A stretch of 64,000 bases of DNA from positions 883,501-947,500 of the forward strand of contig CANJKZ010000768.1 in NCBI GenBank assembly GCA_947471745.1, written 5' to 3'. Below, in pieces: positions 32,170 through 41,542 of the stretch. Both the position numbers and the translations under genes were made by a program. The notes under the pieces are model-generated. The model was not told where the DNA came from. It worked only from the letters and a program-made list of their open reading frames with translations, and made no database searches. How positions within the stretch are numbered: position 1 is the first letter of the stretch; every line of letters starts with the position of its first letter. This DNA comes from Closterium sp. Naga37s-1. Its lineage: Eukaryota; Streptophyta; Zygnematophyceae; Desmidiales; Closteriaceae.

Positions 32170-34560
32170 CTGCGGCAAGGTGAGATTCAGCCCCATCACC
32201 CCTCCAACTACCTCCGCTCCTCCTCCAAATTCCTGTTTCTCGTCCCACCCAGCCCTCACTCGCATCCTCCCCCCATCCCACCCATCCAGCCTCGTATGTG
32301 TGTATCCCACTTACGTGCACCAACTTGTGCACAAGCTCTTTACTGGCAAGGGCACTACCCCTTCCTCTTCCCCCCTTTCCCATTCCCCTTTGCGTTATCC
32401 CCACCTTTCACCCCGTTCTCCCCTCAGCTCCACACCTACTTCTCCTGCATGGACTCACAGAATTACACGTTCCAACGGCACTCACTCGGCCTCCCACAGC
32501 ACGATCGCACTGTTCATCCAGGCAGCAGCATCCCCTCCCGTCCCCATACCCTCTCCTTCCACCCCTCGTCTTCCCCGGTCAACCCCACCAGCTCCGCAGC
32601 ACCTGCTTCTTGCGCCTGCCGCACAAACTCCTGCCACTAGACCGTTTAGTCACTGGCGGCGCACTGCGCACCACCTTACTACTCTCCCCTCCCCACCTCT
32701 CCCAACCCATGTGTTCCACGTCTTACCACCAGCTCTGCTCCGCCCCTGCGACTCCCACGCCAGGGTGTGCCCCACCAACGGATTCTCTGTTTCTACGGTG
32801 GCATTGCACAGCTCTCATCCACGCGCCGTCCGTTCCTCTCCCCTTCCCACCTCCTTCAACCATTTCCACTTCGTACCACCAGCTCTGCACCTACTCCTCC
32901 TGCACACATAAGTTCAAGCCCCTGCAACATGGGTACACTGTTGGGAACCTACGAGCTGCTGAGTGCTCTTCTTGCCAAGGCTGCATTGCAGCTTACCTTG
33001 AACACCCATTACCCTCTTCTCCTCCCCCTCCAATCAGCTCTGCACACCTGCTTTTCCCACACCAAGTTCTGGCCATAAACTCTAATTCCTGCAACATGGG
33101 ATGGGCGCACTGTTTCACGGGGAACCTGCAGGCTGCTGAAATGGCGCATTGTTCCCAAGTCCTAGATTGGCGTCACATTGCGCTCTCTGCATTCATAGCC
33201 ATGGCTGCAACGCACCTCCGTTTCAACACCCATTACCTTCTTTCCTCACCCCCCACCCCTCCTACGATCAGCACCTCTCAACTGAATCTCCTACACCGTT
33301 TCCCACATCCCTCACATAAGCCACTGTGCTGTTCCCTGTACCCTCTCCAGCTACTTCTCCCCTCCCAGACTCGGATTCCCCCTTTCCACACAGCCCCCAT
33401 GCGCATCCTCCGTCATCCCATCCATGAGTTGTGTATCCTACACCGACTTGTGTCCTCCCTACATCTTCCTTTACTGCACAGCTCATTACTCGTACTCGCA
33501 AAGGCACTATCCGTACCTGCCCCTATTCCCCTTCCCCTTAACCTCTTTCCCCTGTCTCCCCCTTCCTCCCCCAGCTTCCCCCGCCTGCATCTCTTACACA
33601 GACTCACGTCCCAACAGCACTATTTCTCACATCCCTTTTCCCTGCATCCGTCTCACAAACGCAATAGATCCCCCCTTCCCCACCCCTTCCCCCCTAGTCC
33701 CCCCGTAGCTCCGCACCTGATTTTCTCACACAGACTTCTGGCCCACAAGTTTGTGCCCCTACATCACTGTCTCCCACATTCCCGTCATAAGCCACTTCTG
33801 TTTTCCCTCTTTTCCCTCCCCATCCTCTCTTCCAACTCGGCACCTGCTTTCCCTATTCCAGGTTCTGACCCACAGGCTCGACCCGGCTCCTACAGACAGC
33901 GCGGGCGCTATGCTCACACAGGCACTATCACTCCCCTCGCCATACCCTCTCCCTTTCATCCCCCACTCCCCAGCTCCACGTCTGCTTCTCGCATTACACC
34001 AACGTCTGCTCCAATGTTGTGAGTGCACTCCCCACCAAGGCTGCACTGCACCTTCCCTTCAACATCATTACCCTCTTCTCTCTTACCCCTTCCACCCCTC
34101 GTACCCCCAGCTGCGCACCTGCATCCCCTACATGGACTTCTGGCCCACACACTTTGGCGTCTCCCACGTCCCTCTCATCTGTCACTGTACGGTTCACCCT
34201 TTCCCCCTCTCCCTTTCCACCCTTCCGCCCCCCCCTCCTCCCCCTCTCCCCCTGTCCCCTTCTCCCCCTCCCCCCCCTCATCTTGGTGCTTGCTTCGCCT
34301 TCACCGACTTGCATGGTGGGGGCGCCCTGTTCATCCCCACAGCAGCACACTAGAGGCTGCTGACGCGGCGGAGGTGCGTGACAGGCTGCAGGCGAAGCTG
34401 GGGGAGGCTGGGCTGGTGGGTGTCGCGTGGCCGTTTTTGTTTGGGAAGACGAGCAGTAGGAGAGGAGGTGCGTGGCACGATGCCTTTTAGGTCATTCTTG
34501 TGGGGATGGGCGAGGCTGGGCTGCTGTGTGCCCCGTGGCGGTTTTTGAGGAGGGGCGAGG
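32170..34560 (+). repeat. Cluster 2 of degenerate exon-like repeats with pyrimidine tracts
   Basis: Same family as the 4.3-7.1 kb cluster. CAGCTCCACACCTACTTCTC-type boxes occur near 32425, 33043, 33708, 33972, 34112 and 34275. CATAAGCCACTG-type boxes are near 33315 and 33788, and a TTCAACACCCATTACC box near 33000, 33218 and 34058. The second module (GACAGGCTGCAGGCGAAGCT) is best preserved at 34380-34470, where it reads AEVRDRLQAKLGEAGLVGVA followed by WPFLFGKTSSR. A single 574-codon frame (32298-34022) crosses many units, but its Pro/Ser/Leu/His composition comes from the C/T tracts. I do not recognise the parent gene. Confidence 0.7.
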
Positions 34561-35402
34561 ACAGGGAGTAGTGCCTTGTATCGAACTTGCCTCTACCGAA
34601 TCAGGACTGTGCTATCGTTTTGTTGCCTGGTGTGCCATCACTGCCATTGGCACCCCATTGTCCCCTAGGACCACCCTCCAATGCAGAGGAGACACGATTC
34701 TTCTGAATCAGAAGAAAGAGGATCCATACTCTTGCACTTTCTCATTTTCTCCATTTCCCCTTGAGCTTAACGGACCCTATCCTACTAACGGGCGCAGGAC
34801 CAATGCCTGCAACTAACACTGACAAGGAGCCTCTGAACAGTGGATCGGTCCTCTTGAATTGGGCGGCTTCCAGGCAGTGTGATCTGCCTCTTCTGGCCCT
34901 TCATCTTCTCCTTGCCTTCCCTGCCCTTTCCTGCACTCTCTTCCTGGCCTACCCTACCCCTCCCTCCCCTCCGCAGGGCCTATCTAGCAGCCGAAACGTC
35001 AAGGTTATGACTCGCACATCCATCTCTTTTTTGCCATTAGGTGGTTTCTCCGGCACTGTGCTCTGTCCCTTCTGGATCTCTCCTCAACCATTGTCCACAG
35101 CACCTTCTGAACACCTTCTCAGATCAACCTGCAAGTCACCTTGCTTTTGAACAGCAGTTTCTTCCTGCACGTTCCCTTTTCAAGAGGGGCGGCACGCCCC
35201 CCTCGTCGGTACCCACGGTATTGAATCTGGCATAATGACAGTAACCATTTGATTTGATTTTTCATATTGCAGCTGCTGATATTATCTAGTTCCAAATTCC
35301 AATGAGCAATATGACGCTTATTTGGTGAATTGATTTCAGAATAGTCATGTGTCAAAGTTCCTCTCGTCCTTATGTCCCACTGGCACCACACATCACAGCA
35401 CC
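34561..35402. other. No gene seen; left flank of the retroelement nest
   Basis: Short C/T-biased frames only. Nothing resembles the LRR gene found at the right edge of the nest, so the two flanks do not rejoin into one gene. Confidence 0.4.
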
Positions 35403-35749
35403 TGTAAGGAAATTTCCTTTTCCTTACTTCGCGTCCCTGCTCAGCGTGTACACCACTGTTTCCGCCAACAGCACCCAACAGTAATCCGTTACCACTCGCG
35501 ACATTCGCCTCGACACCGTTCCCGCCACTGTTCACGACGCGACCCAACCTCACGGTTCGGTTGGTAACCCGCGCTCCGGACCTCCGCCTCGTCATTTCCC
35601 AACCTCGACGCCTGGCCCGTCACGCACCCCATTTTCACGCATTACCGTTACCACTGTAGTTTTGCTATATATTCTTCGCTCATGCCTTCGCTTGTACTCT
35701 TGCTTCGTTAGTGTAATCTTCGTTCGTTCCCTCAATTGCACTCGTAACA
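35403..35749 (+). repeat. Element E putative 5' LTR
   Basis: Starts TGTAAGGAAATTTCC and ends CACTCGTAACA. A TATATATT box lies near 35667. The left edge is inferred from the TG start alone, because no second copy is in the window. The right edge is supported by the primer site two bases later. Confidence 0.55.
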
Positions 35750-35751
35750 CC

Positions 35752-35765
35752 TGGTATTCAGAGCC
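35752..35765 (+). other. Element E primer-binding site
   Basis: TGGTATTCAGAGCC matches the initiator methionine tRNA site TGGTATCAGAGC with one extra T. Element D inserted four bases downstream. Confidence 0.75.
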
Positions 35766-35768
35766 TAC

Positions 35769-36190
35769 TGCTGATATAACCAAAGGATCAAGTAGATAGG
35801 ATAAGATCTGTTAAGTCTGAGAGGAGACAATGGAGTCTCTGTAGTGACCTTGTTGGTAAATTGAAAAAGAACAAGATGATTATAATATAGGAGTACAAGA
35901 GGTTAAATAGCAAACTAGCTAGCCATGTACTCTGAGGGGTACATTCCCTTATTAACTGTATTACATAGCTACAGTAACCACGACTATTGCCATGCTCGAC
36001 ACTTACCATGCTGCAGTGAGTAACTGTCGTGCGGTTACTGGATGGTCAAGGGTCACGACCGTTGACTTCCTTCGATGGTTGACCTTCGGGTGACCCTCGA
36101 CCTTCCGCATGCTGTATATGAGCTATTGCGGTACTTGGTACAGTGGAATACCTTCGGGAATGTTTATATAACCTTCCGGTTATTCCAACA
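35769..36190 (-). repeat. Element D 3' LTR
   Basis: On the plus strand it runs from TGCTGATATAACCAAAGG to GGTTATTCCAACA. Confidence 0.95.
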
Positions 36191-36197
36191 CTCCCGT

Positions 36198-36489
36198 TCA
36201 TTCCTGAAGGTGGGCCACGTAGGATTTCTTGGTGATCCCGCAGAGGTTGGCGCAGTGCTGGTACTGCTGTCGTGGTAGTTTCTTCGTCAGGAAGTCAGCT
36301 GCCATGTCACCGGTCGGACAGTACGTGAGTTTGACTCTCCCCTTGTCGATTTCGTCCTTCATGAAGAAGTAGCGAAGGGCGATGTGCTTCGTGCGGTTGA
36401 CGAAGCCGGGCTTGTTCGCGATCTTTATCGCGCTCTGATTGTCACAGAGTAACGTGAAGTGCCAGTTCATCATTACTTTCGCTTCTTGT
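36198..36489 (-). pseudogene. Element D: C-terminal RNase H fragment
   Basis: Reading leftward from the edge of element C: QEAKVMMNWHFTLLCDNQSA, then NRTKHIALRYFFMKDEI and GDMAADFLTKKLPRQQ, ending AHLQE. It aligns with element G at 61.44-61.75 kb. Between this fragment and the pol piece beyond C, about 138 residues present in G are missing. Confidence 0.9.
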
Positions 36490-36620
36490 TGTCGAGAGTA
36501 AAGGGAAAAGGTGAGTTGCACTATCGAGAAAGTTGGGTACAAGTAACAAAAAACTATACCCTACATTAGCTACCCCACTAAAGCCTACATTCTATTATGA
36601 CATAGGCATATAATTTGACA
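36490..36620 (-). repeat. Element C 3' LTR
   Basis: Plus-strand start TGTCGAGAGTAAAGGG, end ATATAATTTGACA. Confidence 0.92.
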
Positions 36621-36846
36621 CACCCCCATAGGCAAAGTGGGGGAGAGCAAGGGGTCACAAGACCAGTCAAGAGAAGCAAAGCAAGCTCAGGGTGGATCAC
36701 AACGTCACCACATATACTGAGCACAAGCAAAGGGCCACAGGGCCAGTTCACATGCAGAGGTATATATGCAACAACAACAGTACAATGATCTCTACCTAGC
36801 AGAGCAAGCATGCAGGTATATATATATATCACAGTACAAGCAAAGT

Positions 36847-37604
36847 CTACAGCAAGTGAGGAAAAGTGGGCACAAGGCCTAACAAAGTGCAAAAACGCTG
36901 ATGATCACCAGACGGAAGTGCCTTGGTGAATATATCAGCAGTGTTGGCCCGAGTGGCCACGTGTGCAAGGCGAAGCTGACCACGCTGCTGCAACTCTCGA
37001 GCCAAGAAGTAACGTAGAGCGATGTGCTTCGTTCTGTGCTCCAGTCTGTGCTCCTGACACAAGGCATTGGCGGCCTTGTTGTTGACGTACAGCACTGGAG
37101 GAGAACGAGGCCGCTCTCCCAAGTCGGTGAGCAGGTAGGTGAGCCAGCGTAACTCCTGTGCAGCCATGGCTGTGGCGTAGATCTCAGCCTCACAACTGGA
37201 GCTCAGAACTGAAGACGAGCGTGTAGAACGCCAAGAAACTGAACCAGAGCCAAGGCTGAAGGTGTAATCCTGTGACGACCGCTGCGTAGCCTGGTCATCA
37301 ACCCAAGAAGCGTCCGAGTGACCAGTGAGGACAACGTCGCCCCGTCCTCCAAGCACGAGCCCCATGCCCGATGTACTGCACAAGTAGCGCAATACCCTCT
37401 TAGCAGCATCCATGTGCACCTTTCGGTGCCGACCAGGAGCCACGTAGCGAGCCAGAAGGCCAAGAGGGTACGCGAGGTCAGGACGAGTGCATGTCATCAG
37501 GTACAAGAGGCAGCCAACTAGCTCTGGGTAAGGACCACTCGGCTCTACGGACTCGCCCGAAGGTGGAGCTCAGAGCGAGTGACCTGTAGCCAAAGGAGTG
37601 GCCT
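36847..37604 (-). pseudogene. Element C: RNase H and 3' end of the polyprotein
   Basis: Reading leftward, the segment resumes family sequence at ATPLATGHSL, then YLMTCTRPDLAYPLGLLARY, GHSDASWVDDQATQ, SSSCEAEIYATAMAAQEL, VNNKAANALCQEH and NTADIFTKALPSGDHQ to a stop at 36847. In VLYVNNKAA an Asn replaces the Asp found in F (VLYVDNKAM), removing a likely catalytic acid. The frame differs from that of the 993-codon upstream frame, so the protein would not be continuous. Confidence 0.9.
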
Positions 37605-40459
37605 CCAGCCCCAGCAGCTCCAGTACCTCCAGTACGAGCACCTCTGGGACCAGCACCACTCCCAGCTCCAGTGACGTCAGCAGAAGTACCTCCAGCGGCA
37701 GAGCCCCGAGCTCCAAAAGCGCGACCCTGACGGCGACCGTACCAGTCGTGCAGCTGCTGTGAGGTGAGAGACACACGCGGACGAAGGCGGCTACTCCAAG
37801 GAGACCGCGCAACAGCAGACTCAGAACCCTCAGTGCCAGCACCCGCAGCAGCTCCAGAACCTCCAGCGCCAGCACCCTCAGTAGCTCTAGAACCTCTAGA
37901 TCCTGCACCCTCAGCAGCTCCAGAACCTCCAGCAGAAACAACTCCAGTAGCAGAGTCACCAGCTCCAACGCCTCCCGCATCAGGGCCCCTAGCTCCAGCA
38001 GTGCGACCCTGACGGCCAACGTACCACTCACGCAGCTGCTGTGGGGAGAGAGGGAGTCGACGACGAGAGTGCAGTGGCGAGGTACCAGCGGAGCGACTAC
38101 GGAGACGGCTGCTCCAGGGAGACTGCTCACCAGACGCCTCAGCGCCCCCAGGTGCAGCACCCCAAGACTCAGGACCCCCAGGCTCAGCACCCCCAGACTC
38201 CTCACGCCCAGGCTCAGCACCTCCAGTCTCCGCACCCCCAGTCTCAGCACCCCCAGGCTCCGCACCCCCAGGCTCAGCACCCCATGAAGCAGCACCCCGA
38301 GCAGGACCACCCTCAGCAGGACCTGAGTCACCAGTGACCTCAACCGGCGCAGTCAAGGGAGGAGGGTCTACCTGAGACACATCTGAAGGAGCAGGACCAG
38401 GAGCGGGGAGGGGGTCTACCTGGGGAGCACCTGGAGCGAGGAAGAGCGGCGGGGGGGGGAGAGGGGCAGTGCGGTAGGGGAAGAGACGATAAAAGGGAAC
38501 CGACTCGTCGAACGTGACGTCCTGAGAGGGGAAGACACGGCGCGAGGTGGGGTGGTAAAACTGCCAACCAGGCGCGTCAGGGACAAAGCCAAGGAAGACA
38601 CAGGGAACAGCGCGGGCGGAGAGCTTGTCCGCGGTGGTATCGCGGACAAAGGCACGAGCACCCCAGACCCGGAAACGCGACGCATCGCCAACCTTCCCCA
38701 TCCACAGCAGTGTGGGCGAGGTCTCCGGCAAGGAGACACGGGGCCAGAGGTTGAGCTGATGTGTGGCGTACCGGACCGCAAACGGCCACAGAAAATGGGG
38801 GGCAGCCGCATGGATCATGGAGGTACGAGCGACCTCCATGACTAAGCCAATGCGACGCTCAGCAACCCCATTCTGCTGCGGAGAGGCCGGAAGCGTGAAC
38901 GTCTGGCGGATGCCGTGCTCCGCACAGAAGGCTGCCAAGAGGTCGGAGAAAAACTCCCCACCTCTGTCAGAATGCAGACGCAGGACGGGAAACTCCGTCC
39001 CGAACCGCTCGCGGAGCTGGAGACGAGCAGCACGGATCCAAGGGATCAAAACATCAGGGACCTCACCCTTGGTGCGCAAGGGGAAGACCGTGGTGTAACG
39101 CGTGTAGTCGTCGACGACCAGCAGGAAGTACCGCTCGCGGCCCTGTCCACGGACGCGGGCTGGGCCCCACACGTCCAGGTGGAGAGTCTGCAGGGGAGCC
39201 TCTGTGGGAGGGAACGAGGAGGAGTGAGGAGCGGCGCGCTGCCGCCCCTCGATACAGGGAAGACAGGGAGGAGCACGCGAGGGTGGGAGGGGAGGGAGAA
39301 CCCTGGGAAGACCAGAGACAAGGACACGGCGGTGCATGCTACGAAGGCGCTGCACCGAGGGGTGACCAAGGCGGTGGTGCCAAAGGAGGGTCTGGTGCGA
39401 CAAAGCGCGACACGAGCAGGGGGCCACTAGCTGATCTGACGCAGACGCAGACGCAGCGACCTGAGGGGACACAGTAGTCAGTGTGTACAAACTCGAGCCA
39501 GGCGCACGGGTAAACATGGCCAGGTGCCGGCCCGTCCGTGAGCACGTAGAGTGGGTCACGCGCTGACCTCCAGGAATGAACTGGTCAACCCACTGGTCCT
39601 GGAGGTCAGCACCACTCACCAAGTTCGTAGAGAAGGAGGGGAGGTGAAGACCTGACACGGAGCCAGACGGGTTCGCCGGACACGGCAGGACCGTGGAGGA
39701 GTGCGCAAGGACTGGACCCCAAGAGGGGTCTGCCAGGGAGAGAGGAACCGGCCGGCTGAGCGGCGTGAGGGTGGTGCTGTCGCGAAAGAAGGAGCGGGAA
39801 GCACCTGAGTCAAGTGTGAAGGTGTACAAGGCCTCAGCAGGCGCAGTACCAGAGAGAGCAGACTCACCAGCACCTGGAGCAGCAGCCTCACCAGCACCCA
39901 GAGCAGGAGACGCACTAACACCTAGAGCAGCAGCCTCACCAGCACCGAGAGCAGCAGGCTCTATACCTGGGTCAGGCGGTACGCACAGGTAACAGGCACG
40001 GTCAGCACTAGTAGGCAATGCATACATGGCAGTGAGAATAGCATCATAGTCAAGAGCATAGATATCTACCCTCTGCCCAAGCAGCTCCACCCAGTCGGGG
40101 AGCTCAGCCTCGTCGCCAAACTCGGTACGCCAGGCGTCGCTCAGACGGACGAAGCAGCGGGACTGGGTGTGACTAAGCGTCCCACAAGTCTGACCCGTCC
40201 GATCACCTGTGCGAATGACGTACGGGCAGCGAACGGTACTCAAAGACCCTCTACTCTGAGCGTACCACTCGTGAAGCTGTTGGGACGTAAGTGTCTCGCG
40301 TGGACGCCGCTGCAGCTGCAGCTGGCCACTGCCAGACGCTCCCGACTGACCAGCTCCAGGGCGACAGCTACGACGGCTACCGCCACAACCCCAACTAGCG
40401 TACCACTCACGAAGCTGCTGGGGCGTGAGAGACTCGCGCAGACGTCGCTGGAGCTGCAT
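37605..40459 (-). pseudogene. Element C: gag tail, protease, integrase and long linker, no reverse transcriptase
   Basis: The frame opens with two copies of a QQLxxWY module (residues 8-24 and 54-71). Then come C78-x13-C92-x4-H97-x4-C102, protease TLDSGASRSFF (about 220), an integrase zinc site (HHRLGHPS ... CLPCIEG), and core acids in LHLDVWGP, LHSDRGGEF and QQNGVAERR. All three integrase acids are intact. A Gly/Ala/Glu-rich linker follows, with repeated GGAEPGGAE steps and two more modules (LSPQQLREWYVGRQ, LTSQQLHDWYGRRQ). The frame then runs straight into post-RT sequence at about 37605, deleting the entire reverse transcriptase. The N-terminal capsid block found in F (VTRLPDSLRSVRDHFLSL) is also absent. 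The element is therefore a deletion derivative that must borrow RT. Confidence 0.9.
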
Positions 40460-40474
40460 CTGGCCACCGCCAGT

Positions 40475-41000
40475 AGCAGCAGTAGCAGTAGCAGTAGCCT
40501 AGCAGTAGTAACAGAAGTAGCAGCAGTAGCAGCGCGAGCAGGGCAGGTGCGGCAGGCAGGCAGGCAGACAGGCAGGCAGGCATGCTGGCTGGCAGGCAGG
40601 CAGGCAGGCACATGGCACGGCAGCGCGCTAACAAGGCAGGTGCTCACCAGTGGCGGGAAGAGCAGGCGCTCGCCGGGCGAGCAGGGCCGGCGCGCGGCGG
40701 GCGGTTGCACGGGATCCCGGGGCGGCGTCGCGGGTCCAGAGGCGGCGTCGCGGGATCCAGGGGCGGCTGCACGGAGTCCAGGGGCGGCTGCACCAGGGGC
40801 GGCTGCTTCAGGGGCCAGGGGCGGCTGCTCTGGGTCCAGGGGCGGCTGCATCAGGGGCGGCTGCTTCAGAGGCCAGGGGCGGCTGCACCAGGGGCGGCTG
40901 CTTCAGGGGCCAGGGGCGGCTGCTCTGGGTCCAGGGGCGGCTGCTCGAGGGTCCAGGGGCGGCTGCACCAGGGGCGGCGTAGCTGGTGCAGGGCCGCGCG
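40475..41000 (-). repeat. Element C leader tandem repeats: (GTAGCA)n, (GGCA)n and GGGGCGGCTGC arrays
   Basis: Three neighbouring arrays on the plus strand: GTAGCA-type steps at about 40475-40535, GGCAGGCAGGCA at about 40545-40615, and a GC-rich array at about 40770-40985. The last has GGGGCGGCTGC spaced by CACCA, TTCAGGGGCCA or TCTGGGTCCA pieces. It lies between the 5' LTR and the first long frame, where B and F also hold element-specific repeats. Confidence 0.85.
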
Positions 41001-41413
41001 CGGGTCCCACAGGCGCCGCGACTGGCGACGGGGGGCAGTGCGCAGGCCAGGCGGGGCCGCGTCGGCGGCAGGGTGGGGCCGCGACAGCGGCAGGGCGGGG
41101 CCGCGTCGGCGGCCGTAGAAAGCAGCGCGAAGGCTGCGAAGCGACGCGCGGGGCAGGAGAAGGCAGCGCGGGGGCTGCGGGGCGGTGCGCGGGCCTGACA
41201 AGGCAGCTAGCGGGCTACGCGCTGGGCTGACGAGGCAGCAGGCGGGCTGCTAGCGGGCTGTATGAGGGCCAGCAGAGGCGAGTGCGAGGGCTGCGCGACG
41301 CAAGGCAGTGTAGGCAAGGGGTGGGGTAACTCGGTAACCGGCGGAAAACGGTTGGTGGGCCCTGAAAAACAGTCCTAAAACGGTCCTAAGGACCTATGTT
41401 GCTCTTAATACCA

Positions 41414-41542
41414 TGTTGAGAGTAAAGGGAAAAGGTGAGTTGCACTATCGAGAAAGTTGGGTACAAGTAACAAAAAACTATACCCTACATTAGCTACCCC
41501 ACTAAAGCCTACATTCTATTATGACATAGGCATATAATTTGA
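41414..41542 (-). repeat. Element C 5' LTR, outer two bases lost
   Basis: Matches the left copy from TGTTGAGAGTAAAGGG to ATATAATTTGA, then changes to element D sequence where CA is expected. Confidence 0.9.

Larger units (their letters stand above)
36490..41542 (-). mobile_element. Element C: copia element lacking capsid and reverse transcriptase, inserted in D
   Basis: LTRs at 36490-36620 and 41414-41542 differ at one position in 129 by eye, so the insertion is recent. The outer two bases of the right LTR are lost and no target duplication is seen, in line with a deletion of host DNA at that edge. The coding strand is minus: leader with tandem repeats, a 993-codon frame (gag tail, protease, integrase, linker), then RNase H. 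Reverse transcriptase is deleted. Primer site TGGTATTAAGAGCA adjoins the right LTR and polypurine tract TATGGGGGTG the left one. Confidence 0.92.

Noticed and set aside
32298-34022. 574-codon plus-strand open frame.
   Set aside because: Its Pro/Ser/Leu/His composition follows from long C/T tracts lacking stop codons, and it crosses many repeat units without one consistent domain.
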